DNA of 64,000 bases from Kangiella koreensis DSM 16069 (GCF_000024085.1 NC_013166.1:1612001-1676000); one strand, 5' to 3'; counted from the stretch's first letter, positions 1-9,725 are shown. The notes: a model not told the origin generated them from the sequence alone. Numbers and translations: made by a program.

Positions 1-1
1 T

Positions 2-496
2 GGTGTCTGTAACTCACTGGAAAGCCTGGTTATCCATAAAGACATTGCTAACGAGTTTCTAAAGCGTGTCAAAAAACTAGGTAACGAATTTGGTATCCAG
101 TTTAAAGCTGATAAAGACTCAGTTGCACAACTGGACAATGCCACTGAAGCAAGCGCAGAAGATTATCATAACGAATACCTGAGCCTTGCTATGAGCGTAA
201 AGCAGGTTGCATCCTATGATGACGCCGTTGCTCATATTCTAGAACACAGCTCAAGCCACACTGAAGTGATTGTCACTGAAAACATTGACCGTGGTAATGA
301 GTTTATACGTCGCATCAACTCATCAGTAGTGATGGTTAACGCATCATCGCGCTTCTCCGATGGTGGCGAATTAGGCCTTGGCGCAGAGATTGGTATCTCA
401 ACCAGTAAACTGCACGCCTACGGCCCAATGGGACTGGTACAGCTAACTACTGAAAAATATGTAGTTACCGGCCAAGGCCAAGCCAAGCACTACTAA
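2..496 (+). CDS. proA: Gamma-glutamyl phosphate reductase, C-terminal part (5' end outside window)
   Basis: The open frame enters from the left edge, so only about the last 165 residues are present. ProA reduces gamma-glutamyl phosphate to glutamate semialdehyde with NADPH, the second step of proline synthesis, in the cytoplasm. The fragment begins within the aldehyde-dehydrogenase-type active-site motif (GVCNSLESL, with the catalytic Cys). It continues through the conserved SSRFSDGGELGLGAEIGIST segment and ends with the HAYGPMGL motif and a short KYVVTGQGQ tail typical of the family. An intrinsic terminator follows within about 50 bases, so it is the last gene of its unit. The identification is firm; the start and any proB partner lie outside the window. 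Confidence 0.96.
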   Translation, partial: GVCNSLESLVIHKDIANEFLKRVKKLGNEFGIQFKADKDSVAQLDNATEASAEDYHNEYLSLAMSVKQVASYDDAVAHILEHSSSHTEVIVTENIDRGNEFIRRINSSVVMVNASSRFSDGGELGLGAEIGISTSKLHAYGPMGLVQLTTEKYVVTGQGQAKHY

Positions 497-547
497 ACCA
501 GTGCTAACAAAAGCGTTCGAGCAATAGGGTCGACTAGCCCTATGCCA

Positions 548-590
548 AAGCCGCGGGTGTCCTCTTTCTAAGAGCCCTGCGGCTTTTTTA
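548..590 (+). terminator. Intrinsic terminator after proA
   Basis: AAGCCGCGGG and CCCTGCGGCTT form a GC-rich stem with one bulged base, followed by a run of six T. Confidence 0.8.
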
Positions 591-761
591 ATTCTGCAGA
601 TAATCACTTAAAATAAAAGCCACTGCCAATAGAGGCGCTCTACCCCATTTAAATTCTAAAATATTCCTGTATATTCCTAGTTATTCCAATCAATTCATCT
701 GGTTATTCTTAAGGCTTTTGAAAACAATAATAAGGGCAATTAACCATTCGAGGAAACAACA

Positions 762-1490
762 ATGACACTAGGTGAAAAGTTACGTTCTTTACGCTCAACC
801 AGCAGCTGGACCCAACCAGAATTCGCACGAAAACTGGGTATTGAGCAGTCTTACTTATCCAAGATGGAAAATGATAAAAGCATTCCATCAACCGAAATGT
901 TCGACAAGTTATGCACCGCGTACGAGGTCACTCCTGATGAGATGCTCAAGGATCTAGACAGAGAGTATATTCGGCAAAACCTGATGCACATCCCTATCAT
1001 TGCTAACAACAGCAATAGCAAACATAAAATCGCCAAGGGAAAACGAAAAGCAGCTGTTATTGTGTGCTCAACATTTATCTTAGTTGCTGTGCTGTTTTTC
1101 TTTATTGCTAACTTAGAGCTTCTCTCAAGTAACAAGCAGTACGAGTACCGATCTTTAGGTGTAGATTTCAAACATGAAATCAATGAGTGTTTGAAAACAA
1201 ACGAAGACAGGTATTGCTATATCAAGTTTACTGGCGAGTACATGCCACAAATATACGAGAAAACCACACATAATTGGGTCTCGGACAGCATCATCACCCG
1301 CGAATATAAAGGAGAATCTTTTATGGTGAAACTTGATGAGGGTTTTCGGAGTTACTATGTTAAGTCGCTCAAGGATAAGCGAAGTACTGCCAACAATATC
1401 TTCTTAATCCTGGCGGTGTTTTTAATGACGTTAGGTGTATTGGGACTAATAGTCGAAGCCAGGTTCTATAGCATTGATAAAAATACATGA
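762..1490 (+). CDS. Membrane-anchored XRE-family helix-turn-helix protein
   Basis: This is a 242-residue protein. Residues about 3-62 form a Cro/CI-type helix-turn-helix (LGEKLRSLRSTSSWTQPEFA, then QSYLSKMENDKSIPS), which predicts DNA binding. A basic stretch (KGKRK, about 92-96) precedes a hydrophobic segment at about 97-117. A second hydrophobic segment lies near 212-232, and the roughly 95 residues between them would face the periplasm. That layout, a cytoplasmic DNA-binding head with two membrane segments and an extracytoplasmic loop, suggests a membrane-tethered transcription factor or one-component sensor. The start is supported by GAGGAAAC nine bases upstream. It stands alone between proA and the tRNA-Lys genes. 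I do not recognise the extracytoplasmic domain, and ligand and targets are unknown. Confidence 0.85.
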   Translation: MTLGEKLRSLRSTSSWTQPEFARKLGIEQSYLSKMENDKSIPSTEMFDKLCTAYEVTPDEMLKDLDREYIRQNLMHIPIIANNSNSKHKIAKGKRKAAVIVCSTFILVAVLFFFIANLELLSSNKQYEYRSLGVDFKHEINECLKTNEDRYCYIKFTGEYMPQIYEKTTHNWVSDSIITREYKGESFMVKLDEGFRSYYVKSLKDKRSTANNIFLILAVFLMTLGVLGLIVEARFYSIDKNT

Positions 1491-1564
1491 ATAGAATGGC
1501 TATATGTTTATGATGTACCCAAGAGATATATCACCAATCTACGCTAAGCATAAAACCCAGACAC

Positions 1565-1598
1565 AAAAAAACCGCTAATATTCCCATTAGCGGTTTTT
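1565..1598 (-). terminator. Terminator of the first tRNA-Lys unit
   Basis: CCGCTAAT and ATTAGCGG form an 8-bp stem flanked by A and T runs on either side. Read on the minus strand it lies 31 bases past the tRNA 3' end. It may also stop plus-strand transcription from the XRE gene. Confidence 0.82.
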
Positions 1599-1629
1599 GC
1601 TTCCCTCTCCAATAGAAGGGGAAAAGATT

Positions 1630-1705
1630 TGGTGGGTTGCACAGGGATCGAACCTGTGACCACCTGATTAAAAGTCAGATGCTCTACCAACTGAGCTAGC
1701 AACCC
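1630..1705 (-). tRNA. tRNA-Lys (anticodon TTT)
   Basis: The reverse complement folds as a 76-base cloverleaf. It has acceptor GGGTTGC/GCAACCC, D arm GCTCAGTTGGTAGAGC, anticodon loop CTTTTAA, T-loop GGTTCGATCC, and encoded CCA. The anticodon is TTT. Confidence 0.98.
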
Positions 1706-1744
1706 AAATCTCTTGTCAGGCCATGGCCTAACTCGATGGCGCGT

Positions 1745-1772
1745 ATAATACCGTTTTGAGCTGAAAACTCAA
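1745..1772 (-). promoter_or_regulatory. Promoter of first tRNA-Lys
   Basis: On the minus strand TTGAGT, 16 bases, then TATTAT lies 40 bases upstream of the mature 5' end. A GC-rich ACGCGCC discriminator follows, typical of stringently controlled stable-RNA promoters. Confidence 0.7.
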
Positions 1773-1881
1773 GCCTAAATTCCGATTAAATTTCACTTAA
1801 TTGAACATTTCTATCAGCTGATTATTTTAGGGGCAGTTTAAGTGGGGAGCTCAGACATCAAGTAAGCAATAATGATAGGCA

Positions 1882-1914
1882 TAAAAAAACCGCTAATATT
1901 TCCATTAGCGGTTT
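1882..1914 (-). terminator. Terminator of the second tRNA-Lys unit
   Basis: The same CCGCTAAT/ATTAGCGG stem as the first unit is present, with one base changed in the loop (ATTTCC instead of ATTCCC). Confidence 0.82.
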
Positions 1915-1941
1915 TGTTCCCTCATGCTTTGAGGGAGAATT

Positions 1942-2017
1942 TGGTGGGTTGCACAGGGATCGAACCTGTGACCACCTGATTAAAAGTCAGATGCTCTACC
2001 GACTGAGCTAGCAACCC
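1942..2017 (-). tRNA. tRNA-Lys (anticodon TTT), second copy
   Basis: This is a 76-base cloverleaf with encoded CCA. It is identical to the other copy except for one D-loop base (GTCGG instead of GTTGG on the RNA strand). Confidence 0.98.
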
Positions 2018-2064
2018 AAATTCTCTTACGAGAGTCACCAAAGTGCGTTTTTGGTGAGACGCGT

Positions 2065-2092
2065 ATAATACTGTTTTTTGCAGAAAATACAA
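2065..2092 (-). promoter_or_regulatory. Promoter of second tRNA-Lys
   Basis: On the minus strand TTGTAT, 16 bases, then TATTAT is followed by ACGCG. The spacing, -10 and most of the spacer match the promoter of the other copy. Confidence 0.7.
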
Positions 2093-2137
2093 CCTTTTGT
2101 TGGCTCTTTTCGGCTTTTTCTAAGCTCTGGAATCGCC

Positions 2138-2332
2138 CTATTCAGCCTCTTCTATCCAAGCCATCTGAATAGCTTCTAGAATACGCTCACCACAACGCTT
2201 TGGGTCATCATCAAACTCTTCTAAACCCATGACGAACTTCTGCAAATCCACGAAATTAACGGTTTTTGGGTCCACATCAGGATGCTTTTCATATAACTCA
2301 ATGGCAATATCTAAACTATCGATCCATTTCAT
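2138..2332 (-). CDS. iscX: Fe-S assembly protein IscX
   Basis: IscX is a small acidic protein (64 residues, the usual length) that binds IscS and iron and modulates the rate of cluster assembly on IscU. The sequence starts MKWIDSLDIAIELYE and has the conserved HPDVDP, FVDLQKFV and ILEAIQMAWIEE segments typical of the family. It is the last gene of the isc operon, 42 bases after fdx, the same place it occupies in enterobacteria. The acidic surface (EEFDDDP) would contact the basic patch of IscS; that detail is family knowledge, not visible here. Confidence 0.95.
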   Translation of the reverse strand: MKWIDSLDIAIELYEKHPDVDPKTVNFVDLQKFVMGLEEFDDDPKRCGERILEAIQMAWIEEAE

Positions 2333-2374
2333 AGGAGTTCTCTCATAAAAAATAGGCCTCTCAAAAACTGGCCT

Positions 2375-2713
2375 CTAATGACGCTCAGAGACTTGGTTGA
2401 TGGTGTATTTAGGGATTTCCACCGTCAAATCTTCATCATCAACCACTGCCTGACAGCTTAAACGTGACTCAGGCTCAAGCCCCCACGCTTTATCCAGCAT
2501 ATCATCTTCAAGCTCATCGCTCTCTTCCAACGAGTCGAAGCCTTCTCGGACAATGACATGACAGGTTGTACAGGCACACGACATTTCGCAGGCATGTTCG
2601 ATCTCAATATCGTTGCGTAAGGCAACATCCAGAACCGTTTCACCCTCTTCGGCCTCAAATACAGCGCCTTCTGGGCATAACTCTTCATGGGGTAAGAAAA
2701 TAACTTTAGGCAT
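2375..2713 (-). CDS. fdx: Isc-type 2Fe-2S ferredoxin
   Basis: This is an adrenodoxin-type ferredoxin of 112 residues that donates electrons to IscS/IscU during cluster assembly. The ligand cysteines are visible as C-X5-C-X2-C in HACEMSCACTTC (around residues 42-51) plus a fourth Cys in RLSCQAV near residue 87. The chain is strongly acidic, as expected for a partner of basic IscS. It lies nine bases downstream of hscA and ahead of iscX, so translation is probably coupled. Confidence 0.96.
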   Translation of the reverse strand: MPKVIFLPHEELCPEGAVFEAEEGETVLDVALRNDIEIEHACEMSCACTTCHVIVREGFDSLEESDELEDDMLDKAWGLEPESRLSCQAVVDDEDLTVEIPKYTINQVSERH

Positions 2714-2722
2714 GTTTAACCC

Positions 2723-4576
2723 TTATATTTCATCAATTTCATGGCCGACCAAGGCTTTTGCGATACTCGCATCCATCCGGCGGCTGGCAAATTCTTCTGT
2801 ACTCTTATCGACTACTTTAATAGCTTCTTCAATAGCTTCAATGTCACCATTGTCACTGATGTAGGCAAGTTGTTTCAATGCTTGCTCAATGGCGTGACGC
2901 TCATCTTTGGACAGTAACTTGTCACCACTTTCAGCTAAAGCAGCCTGCACAGCTTCAATCACGCGTTTGGCTTCGACCTGTTGCTCACGCAACATGCGCG
3001 CCTTCATATCGTCTTCAGCATGACTCACGGAAGACTGTAGCATCGTCGTAATTTGTTCATCATTCAGGCCATAAGAAGGCTTAACCGTAATATCAGACTT
3101 GACACCAGTTATGGTTTCTTCAGCGGTTACTTTAAGCAAGCCATCGGCATCCACCTGATAAGCCACTTTAATGCGTGCTGCACCCGCAACCATTGGCGGA
3201 ATACCACGCAACTCAAAACGTGCCAACGAGCGACAGTCTTCAACCAATTCACGCTCACCCTGCACTACATGAATCGCCATAGCCGTTTGACCATCTTTAT
3301 AGGTGGTAAACTCCTGAGCTCTAGCAATTGGGATTGGCGTATTTCTAGGGATGATCTTTTCTGCAAGGCCACCCATAGTTTCAACCCCGAGCGATAAAGG
3401 AATAACGTCTAACAACAACATATCCTCATCACTTTTATTACCAATTAAAACGTCTGCTTGAATCGCAGCGCCAATGGCAACTACTTTATCAGGGTCAATA
3501 TCGGTCAAAGGCTTCTTGCCAAAATAATCTTCAACTTTTTGGCGGACAAGCGGAACGCGGGTTGAACCACCGACCATCACAATATCCTGCACCTCTGACG
3601 CTTTGAGTCCTGCATCTTTTAAGGTGCGGCGACAAGCGGCCAAGGTTTTATCAACAATGGGCGCGATCAATGATTCCATGAGCTTTCGATCCATTGAGCC
3701 TTTCCAGTGTTTAAAATTAATCTCAACACTATCATGATCAGTCAAAGCTTCCTTAACGTCGCGCGCTTTAATCATGGCCATCTGATAAGCACCCCGATCA
3801 CCTTTATCGATATCGGCTTGCTCTACCAAGTAACCCGCTATAGCTCGATCAAAGTCATCGCCACCCAGGGCACTATCGCCGCCAGTTGACATCACTTCGA
3901 ACACGCCTTTTTCAAGACGTAAAATGGAAATATCAAAAGTGCCGCCACCCAAATCATAAATGGCATGGATACCTTCACTACCAGTGTCTAAACCGTAAGC
4001 CAGAGCCGCAGCGGTTGGCTCACTGATCAAGCGCAAGACTTTAACCCCAGCAATTTGTGCAGCATCCTTAGTCGCCTGACGTTGAGCTTCATCGAAGTAT
4101 GCTGGCACCGTTATTACGACACCGCCTAATTCACCTTCCAATGAATCCTCAGCACGTTTAACTAAGGTTTTTAAAATCTCGCTAGACACTTCAACCGGAT
4201 TTTTAATACCGCAGTCCGTTTCAACCGCAGGCATTCCGGTACCAGATGCTGTTAATCGGTTGGCGCTAAACTCTTTAATCTTCTGAACATCTTTAAGTCC
4301 ACGGCCCATTAATCGCTTAACCGAACTGATGGTATTGAGAGCATCAGAACAGACAAATAGTTTTGCCGACTTTCCAACTGAGACCGTTCCATCTTTTGCG
4401 TAGTGAACAATGGAAGGCATTATGTGATCGCCTTCCAGGTCAGGCAACGTTTTAGCCTTACCGCTACGTACAGTCGCAATCAGAGAGTTGGTCGTTCCAA
4501 GGTCAATACCTGCCGCCAATTTGTGTTGGTGCGGGTCAGTGCTTTTGCCAGGTTCTGAAATTTGTAATAACGCCAT
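2723..4576 (-). CDS. hscA: Fe-S assembly Hsp70 chaperone HscA
   Basis: HscA is a 617-residue specialised DnaK homologue that, with HscB, releases the 2Fe-2S cluster from IscU. The ATPase domain shows the phosphate-1 motif [10 protein letters not shown] near residue 24, [15 protein letters not shown] in the phosphate-2 region, and [11 protein letters not shown] near residue 340. The substrate-binding domain follows with [10 protein letters not shown] and a helical lid. The length matches E. coli HscA rather than DnaK. It recognises the LPPVK motif that is present in IscU of this operon. It sits 25 bases after hscB. Confidence 0.97.
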   Translation of the reverse strand: MALLQISEPGKSTDPHQHKLAAGIDLGTTNSLIATVRSGKAKTLPDLEGDHIMPSIVHYAKDGTVSVGKSAKLFVCSDALNTISSVKRLMGRGLKDVQKIKEFSANRLTASGTGMPAVETDCGIKNPVEVSSEILKTLVKRAEDSLEGELGGVVITVPAYFDEAQRQATKDAAQIAGVKVLRLISEPTAAALAYGLDTGSEGIHAIYDLGGGTFDISILRLEKGVFEVMSTGGDSALGGDDFDRAIAGYLVEQADIDKGDRGAYQMAMIKARDVKEALTDHDSVEINFKHWKGSMDRKLMESLIAPIVDKTLAACRRTLKDAGLKASEVQDIVMVGGSTRVPLVRQKVEDYFGKKPLTDIDPDKVVAIGAAIQADVLIGNKSDEDMLLLDVIPLSLGVETMGGLAEKIIPRNTPIPIARAQEFTTYKDGQTAMAIHVVQGERELVEDCRSLARFELRGIPPMVAGAARIKVAYQVDADGLLKVTAEETITGVKSDITVKPSYGLNDEQITTMLQSSVSHAEDDMKARMLREQQVEAKRVIEAVQAALAESGDKLLSKDERHAIEQALKQLAYISDNGDIEAIEEAIKVVDKSTEEFASRRMDASIAKALVGHEIDEI

Positions 4577-4601
4577 AAATATAGTTACTGGTTCAATGTA
4601 T

Positions 4602-5135
4602 TTAGCTTATAAGCTTGTCTTCTGCTTGCTCAATATCAGACAAGGTTTTATGCAAGAATTGGAGCTTATAAATCGCTTTTTCAAGTTCTTCAGTATTCAG
4701 GGGCTGATGAGCAAATAATTCTGACATCTGCTCTTCCTGCTTTTCTTCTAACTCACTGATTTTATCAGCAAATTGATTTAATCGGGAAATGTCACCACTG
4801 GCAACAATATCTTCCAGCTCTTCCCGTAATTCTAACTGTTGCATCAAAAATTCAGGGTCATTGACCGTATGATCTTTTGCGGTATCAATACCTGTTTTCA
4901 GGCGCAACAAATACTGAGCACGTTTGACAGGATTTTTTAACACAGCAAATGCATCGTTCAGTTGCGTCGTCTTCTGCATGGAAAGCATTTGTTGCTGAGC
5001 GCCAGAGCTGGCAAATCGATCGGGGTGCACACTATTGAGGAGTGTTCTTAGCTTAGCTGAAACTTTTGGAATATCGATAGAAAAGTTCGGCTCAAGGCCG
5101 AACATTTCAAAATAGTTTTGCTGTGAATTAGCCAT
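4602..5135 (-). CDS. hscB: Fe-S assembly J-domain co-chaperone HscB
   Basis: HscB is a 177-residue J-protein that delivers IscU to HscA and stimulates its ATPase. The N-terminal J-domain carries the required HPD triplet at residues 37-39 (NSVHPDRFA). The C-terminal part (about 85-175) is the three-helix IscU-binding domain, rich in Glu and Leu ([19 protein letters not shown]). Length and gene position between iscA and hscA match the family. Confidence 0.96.
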   Translation of the reverse strand: MANSQQNYFEMFGLEPNFSIDIPKVSAKLRTLLNSVHPDRFASSGAQQQMLSMQKTTQLNDAFAVLKNPVKRAQYLLRLKTGIDTAKDHTVNDPEFLMQQLELREELEDIVASGDISRLNQFADKISELEEKQEEQMSELFAHQPLNTEELEKAIYKLQFLHKTLSDIEQAEDKLIS

Positions 5136-5214
5136 AACAGGAATTCTTATTGAAGAGTTAAAAGCAAGTCGCGCGACAAACAGTCTTATTACTTTGTGAA
5201 AGCTTCACAGACTA

Positions 5215-5538
5215 TCAAACTGTGAAAGACTCACCACAACCACACTCGCCCTTAACGTTCGGGTTCACAAACTCAAAGCCCTCATTCAGACCTTCCTTTA
5301 TAAACTCCAGACGAGTGCCGTCGAGATAAAGGCTACTCTTGGGATCAACAATCACCTTAACGCCTTTATCTTCGAAAACAACATCATCTTCATTCAGTTC
5401 ATCAACGAACTCCAAGACATAAGCTAAGCCAGAGCAACCTGTGGTTTTAACGCCCAGACGAACGCCAAGTCCTTTGCCACGATTGGCTAAGAAACTTTTA
5501 ACACGCTCTGCTGCTGCATCGGATAAGGTGATTGCCAT
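5215..5538 (-). CDS. iscA: Iron-sulfur assembly A-type carrier IscA
   Basis: IscA is a 107-residue A-type scaffold/carrier that transfers 4Fe-4S clusters to apo-enzymes. The three ligands are at C35 (TTGCSGLAY), C99 and C101 (GECGCGESF), the same numbering as E. coli IscA. It lies between iscU and hscB, with 63-79 base gaps on either side. Confidence 0.96.
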   Translation of the reverse strand: MAITLSDAAAERVKSFLANRGKGLGVRLGVKTTGCSGLAYVLEFVDELNEDDVVFEDKGVKVIVDPKSSLYLDGTRLEFIKEGLNEGFEFVNPNVKGECGCGESFTV

Positions 5539-5601
5539 ATTAAATCCTAACCTTCTTACCTTGTTGTATTACTTGATGAATAACAAGCGACGAATAATCA
5601 A

Positions 5602-5985
5602 TTACTGACCGTGCTTTTCTTTGTAATCTTTCACTGCAGCTTTAATTGCATCTTCAGCTAACACTGAACAGTGAATTTTTACTGGAGGCAAAGCTAACTC
5701 TTCAGCAATCTGGGTATTCTTAATGGTCTGTGCTTCATCGACTGTCTTGCCCTTAACCCACTCAGTGATTAAAGAACTCGAAGCAATCGCAGAACCACAA
5801 CCGTAAGTTTTAAATTTCGCGTCTTCGATAATGCCCTGCTCATTGACTTTAATTTGCAGTTTCATGACATCGCCACACGCAGGCGCACCGACCATACCTG
5901 TACCAATGCTAATGTCAGTCTTTTCGAAAGAACCAACGTTGCGTGGGTTTTCATAATGATCAATTACTTTTTCGCTATAAGCCAT
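5602..5985 (-). CDS. iscU: Fe-S cluster scaffold IscU
   Basis: IscU is the scaffold on which IscS-derived sulfur and iron are assembled into a 2Fe-2S cluster. The 127-residue chain has the three cluster cysteines C37 (PACGD), C63 (YGCGS) and C106 (IHCSV). It also has the HscA recognition motif LPPVK at 99-103. Numbering matches E. coli exactly. It is 21 bases downstream of iscS. Confidence 0.97.
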   Translation of the reverse strand: MAYSEKVIDHYENPRNVGSFEKTDISIGTGMVGAPACGDVMKLQIKVNEQGIIEDAKFKTYGCGSAIASSSLITEWVKGKTVDEAQTIKNTQIAEELALPPVKIHCSVLAEDAIKAAVKDYKEKHGQ

Positions 5986-6006
5986 AGTAGTATCTCCTAC
6001 AATTGT

Positions 6007-7221
6007 TTAGTGGGCCTGCCACTCAACTTTAGACAAGTCCACACCCTCTTTGTACATTTCCCAAAGAGGTGATAATTCACGTAAACGGCCAATTGAGTTT
6101 TGAACTTTCTCAATGGCATGATCAACTTCTTCTTGCGTCGTAAAGCGACCGATAGTGAAACGAATTGAGCTGTGCGCCAATTCATCATCACGACCTAGCG
6201 CTCGCAATACATATGAAGGCTCCAAACTGGCTGATGTACAAGCCGAACCTGAAGAAACTGCTAAATCTTTAAGCGCCATAATCAATGACTCACCTTCAAC
6301 AAAGTTAAAGCTGATATTGATAATACCGGCGACACGTTTTTCCGAATGACCGTTCAGATACACTTCTTCCATATCTTGAACACCATTCCATAAACGCTCA
6401 CGCAAACTAATAATGCGTTCGTTATCGCTCGCCATATCTTCTTTTGCTATACGAGCCGCTTCGCCCATACCGACAATCTGATGAGTAGGTAAAGTACCAG
6501 AACGCATACCGCGCTCATGGCCACCACCGTGCATTTGCGCTTCTAAGCGAACACGCGGTTTACGACGTACATATAAAACACCGATACCTTTTGGGCCATA
6601 CATTTTATGACCTGAAATCGACAATAAATCGACTTTAGTTTTCTCAACATCAATCGGCAACTTGCCAGCACTTTGCGCTGCATCGACGTGGAAAATAATT
6701 TTTCGTTCACGGCACATTTCACCAATGGCGTCGATATCCTGAACCACACCCGTTTCGTTATTAACATGCATCACGCTCACTAGAATAGTGTCATCACGCA
6801 TAGCATTTTCGAGCGCTTTAAGGTCAAGCAAGCCGTCTTCCTGTACATCCATATAAGTGACTTCATAACCTTCACGTTCAAGTTGGCGAGTTGTGTCCAA
6901 AACCGCCTTATGTTCTGTTTTTACGGTAATGATGTGTTTGCCTTTCTTACCATAAAAATGTGCAGCACCCTTAATCGCCAAGTTGTCAGACTCAGTTGCA
7001 CCTGAGGTCCAGACAATCTCACGCGGGTCTGCGTTGATTAATTCAGCTACTTGTTGGCGAGCAATGTCTACCGCCTCTTCCGCTTCCCACCCAAATTTGT
7101 GAGAACGAGAAGCCGGGTTACCAAAGATACCGTCAACACCCATGTATTGAACCATCTTCTCGGCAACACGCGGATCAACCGGCGTTGTTGCTGCGTAATC
7201 AAGATAGATGGGTAATTTCAT
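6007..7221 (-). CDS. iscS: Cysteine desulfurase IscS
   Basis: IscS is a 404-residue PLP enzyme that converts cysteine to alanine and a protein persulfide, the sulfur source for Fe-S clusters and tRNA thiolation. The PLP lysine is K206 in [10 protein letters not shown] and the persulfide cysteine is C328 in [10 protein letters not shown], both at E. coli positions. The N-terminal [11 protein letters not shown] and the C-terminal WQAH tail are typical of IscS rather than SufS or NifS. It is the second gene of the isc operon, 59 bases after iscR. Confidence 0.97.
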   Translation of the reverse strand: MKLPIYLDYAATTPVDPRVAEKMVQYMGVDGIFGNPASRSHKFGWEAEEAVDIARQQVAELINADPREIVWTSGATESDNLAIKGAAHFYGKKGKHIITVKTEHKAVLDTTRQLEREGYEVTYMDVQEDGLLDLKALENAMRDDTILVSVMHVNNETGVVQDIDAIGEMCRERKIIFHVDAAQSAGKLPIDVEKTKVDLLSISGHKMYGPKGIGVLYVRRKPRVRLEAQMHGGGHERGMRSGTLPTHQIVGMGEAARIAKEDMASDNERIISLRERLWNGVQDMEEVYLNGHSEKRVAGIINISFNFVEGESLIMALKDLAVSSGSACTSASLEPSYVLRALGRDDELAHSSIRFTIGRFTTQEEVDHAIEKVQNSIGRLRELSPLWEMYKEGVDLSKVEWQAH

Positions 7222-7280
7222 GTTTTTCTCCGCTGTTTTGTTTGCCTATTAACTGCTAACCACTAACAGTTGATAAATCG

Positions 7281-7748
7281 TTAACTAAATAAAATAACGT
7301 CTTCTTCGCGAAAACGATGATTTTGACGTTCTGCAACCTTTTGCACGAACTGTCTTTGAATCACTTGTTCTAAAGTGATGCCACTTAAGAACTGATAGAT
7401 CTGGTCACTTAGCTCAGTCCATAGCTGATGTGATAAACACAGGTCGCCATCTTGGCAGCCACCTTTTCCGTTACACTTAGTCGCGCTAATCGGTTCATTG
7501 ACCGCAAGCACCACCTCTGCAATAGAAATCTGGCTCGATGGACGTTTGAGCTCATATCCACCACCGGGACCACGCACACTATCGACCAAGCTGGCTTTTC
7601 TCAACTTGGAAAATAACTGCTCAAGATAAGACAAAGAAATATCCTGTCTACTCGAGACTTCTGCTAATGTGATCGGGCCATTTCCGCTATGTAGCGCCAA
7701 GTCCAGCATGGCGGTCACAGCATATCGGCCTTTAGTACTTAGTTTCAT
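7281..7748 (-). CDS. iscR: Fe-S-sensing repressor IscR
   Basis: IscR is an Rrf2-family winged-helix regulator that represses isc when loaded with a 2Fe-2S cluster. I place the start at MKLSTKGRYAV (155 residues) because AGGAAGAG sits just upstream; an in-frame upstream ATG would add 12 residues of no family match. Cluster ligands C92, C98 and C104 (KCNGKGGC then GDLC) agree with E. coli. The helix-turn-helix lies at about 28-50. A type 1 IscR site overlaps its promoter, so autoregulation is expected. Confidence 0.96.
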   Translation of the reverse strand: MKLSTKGRYAVTAMLDLALHSGNGPITLAEVSSRQDISLSYLEQLFSKLRKASLVDSVRGPGGGYELKRPSSQISIAEVVLAVNEPISATKCNGKGGCQDGDLCLSHQLWTELSDQIYQFLSGITLEQVIQRQFVQKVAERQNHRFREEDVILFS

Positions 7749-7774
7749 AAGCTCTTCCTGTAAATTACCCACTA

Positions 7775-7807
7775 ATGATCCCATACCTGACTAAATTAGT
7801 CAACTTT
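7775..7807 (-). promoter_or_regulatory. isc promoter with type 1 IscR operator
   Basis: Bases 7783-7807 match the type 1 IscR consensus almost base for base: ATACCTGACT, AAAT, TAGTCAACTTT on the plus strand. On the minus strand the operator includes the predicted -35 TTGACT (7798-7803), with 17 bases to a weak -10 GATCAT (7775-7780). Overlap of operator and core promoter explains repression by holo-IscR. Confidence 0.85.
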
Positions 7808-7944
7808 GAGAATGGCAATAAAAAGCTTGGAGTAAATGTAACCCATTGATTAAAAAGAAACTAATGCAAACATCAAAATCCATTATAATATTTAATGATT
7901 TAGATCAACAATATAACTTAATAAATTACTCGGATATTTATAGA

Positions 7945-8799
7945 TTATTCGCTTTTATCGGACTTTTCGTCTGAAGCGCTATTTTGAGCCTCTCTGGGCT
8001 TATTGGACTGCTCATTACAATCATCCTTGGAACCCGTTACTTGGCTAGCATCTTGCTGATTGGTTTGTGGCTTACCATTTCCATCAAGGATCTTACTGCA
8101 ATCCATATCAGGCAGATCGAGTTCAGTCAGGTCAAAACCTTTCGATTTCATAGCACAACAAATAGCATGAAGCTGCGCTTCCATAGCATTAGCATGAGAA
8201 TACATGGTACGAATGGCCTGGGTTATAGGATCTTGCTGATCGGCACTGATACCGTAGGCTTCGAAAATTTCATCACCATCATGTTTAGCGCGGGAGCTTT
8301 CGCGTGCAGGAATACCGATTACCGTAGTATCTTCAGGAACATCTCTTATGACCACAGCGTTTGAACCGACACGCGCATTTTTATGTAAGGTAATCGGGCC
8401 CAGGACTTTTGCACCAGCGCCGATGACGACACCATCTTCTAAGGTTGGATGACGCTTACCCGCTTTCCAGCTAGTGCCGCCCAATGTCACTCCATGGTAC
8501 AAAGTACAGTCATCGCCAATCTCGGCGGTTTCGCCAATCACCACCCCCATGCCATGATCTATAAAAAAGCGACGTCCAATTTTAGCTCCGGGATGAATTT
8601 CTATGCCAGTTAACCAGCGAGCCAGAGTAGATAAGGTTCGAGCTAACCATTTCCAGTTAGCCTTCCATAGTTTATGCGCCAAACGATGAAACCAAACGGC
8701 ATGCAGGCCAGGATAATTGGTCAAGATTTCAAAGTTGTTCCGCGCCGCTGGATCGCGGTGGTACACACTTTTAATGTCTTCTTTCATGCGCTTAAACAT
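7945..8799 (-). CDS. cysE: Serine O-acetyltransferase CysE
   Basis: CysE acetylates serine with acetyl-CoA to O-acetylserine, the committed step of cysteine synthesis. The N-terminal helical part ([27 protein letters not shown]) is followed by left-handed beta-helix hexapeptides from about residue 65 to 160. Catalytic residues lie in [13 protein letters not shown] and [13 protein letters not shown]. After the catalytic core (ending near GIPAR, about 170) a tail of over 100 residues is rich in Asp, Ser, Lys and Gln and probably disordered; this is the long CysE type seen in several gammaproteobacteria. It sits between trmJ and iscR, which couples cysteine supply with Fe-S assembly. Confidence 0.94.
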   Translation of the reverse strand: MFKRMKEDIKSVYHRDPAARNNFEILTNYPGLHAVWFHRLAHKLWKANWKWLARTLSTLARWLTGIEIHPGAKIGRRFFIDHGMGVVIGETAEIGDDCTLYHGVTLGGTSWKAGKRHPTLEDGVVIGAGAKVLGPITLHKNARVGSNAVVIRDVPEDTTVIGIPARESSRAKHDGDEIFEAYGISADQQDPITQAIRTMYSHANAMEAQLHAICCAMKSKGFDLTELDLPDMDCSKILDGNGKPQTNQQDASQVTGSKDDCNEQSNKPREAQNSASDEKSDKSE

Positions 8800-8811
8800 A
8801 CTATGAGCCTT

Positions 8812-9645
8812 TTACTTTACATGCCGCTTTATATACTTATCGATAGAGGATAGAAACCCTCGTAAAATATTGACCTCACCTTTATTAAGGCGAGCCTTTG
8901 CTAAAATCCTGCGTATTCTAGCAGGTAATAATTTAGGTTGCTCGGGGTTGTAGAATTCCGTTTTGTTCATAGTGGATTCTAGATGGTTATAAAGCCCATC
9001 AACTTCTTCAAAACTGGCCAACTGTTCACTCTCTTTGTCATGCTCTGACTCAGCTTGTGCATCATAACCTAGCTCAGCATCAACAGGCTGTGAATCTTTC
9101 CTAACTATTTCGGCTATCATTTTACTGGCCAATCTTATTTCATAGGCAATAAGCTGAACCGCCGAAGCAAGGTTCAGTGACATGTACTCCGGATTGGCTG
9201 GAATATTGACGTGGTAGTGACACAGCTGTAACTCTTCATTAAGCAAACCGGTGCTTTCACGACCAAACATAATGGCCACAGGACGTGCTTCAACGTGTTC
9301 TTTTATCAGCTCCCCCATTTCCCGCGGCTCAATCAGTGGCCATGGCAAGGCGCGATTACGAGAGCTAGTACCGATGATTAGTCTGCAATCGGCCAAAGCC
9401 TCCTCAACAGTGTCAACAACCTGTGCATTCTCAAGAACGTCTAAAGCGCCGGATGAACGAACCATAGCTTCTTCAGATGGGTAATCTTTAGGTTTAACCA
9501 GAACCAGGTGCTTCAAGCCCATAGTTTTCATAGCGCGAGCTGCCGCGCCGATATTACCCGGGTGGCTAGTCTGGCAAAGTACTATCTTAATGCTATCTAG
9601 TAGTTGCGGATCAAATTGTGGCTCTTGAGGCGTGGAATTACTCAT
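8812..9645 (-). CDS. trmJ: tRNA (cytidine/uridine-2'-O-)-methyltransferase TrmJ
   Basis: TrmJ is a SPOUT-class methyltransferase that 2'-O-methylates position 32 of certain tRNAs using SAM. The trefoil-knot motifs are visible: SHPGNIGAAARAMKTMGL near the N-terminus, IMFGRESTGLLNEEL in the middle, and NPEYMSLNLASAVQ at the SAM-binding knot. The C-terminal third (about 175-277) is a charged, partly helical extension typical of TrmJ. It is 12 bases upstream of cysE and divergent from suhB, the trmJ-cysE-iscR order known in pseudomonads and vibrios. Confidence 0.95.
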   Translation of the reverse strand: MSNSTPQEPQFDPQLLDSIKIVLCQTSHPGNIGAAARAMKTMGLKHLVLVKPKDYPSEEAMVRSSGALDVLENAQVVDTVEEALADCRLIIGTSSRNRALPWPLIEPREMGELIKEHVEARPVAIMFGRESTGLLNEELQLCHYHVNIPANPEYMSLNLASAVQLIAYEIRLASKMIAEIVRKDSQPVDAELGYDAQAESEHDKESEQLASFEEVDGLYNHLESTMNKTEFYNPEQPKLLPARIRRILAKARLNKGEVNILRGFLSSIDKYIKRHVK

Positions 9646-9725
9646 AAGGTGTTGAAAAGAAGCAAAAAATTAAAGCAATATGATAACAAAGCGTAAACGA
9701 TTACCCTATTTAATAATGATAAATA

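Noticed and set aside
7984..8364. 126-codon frame opposite the C-terminal tail of cysE
   Set aside because: Lies entirely within cysE; hydrophobic pattern is a reverse-complement artefact.
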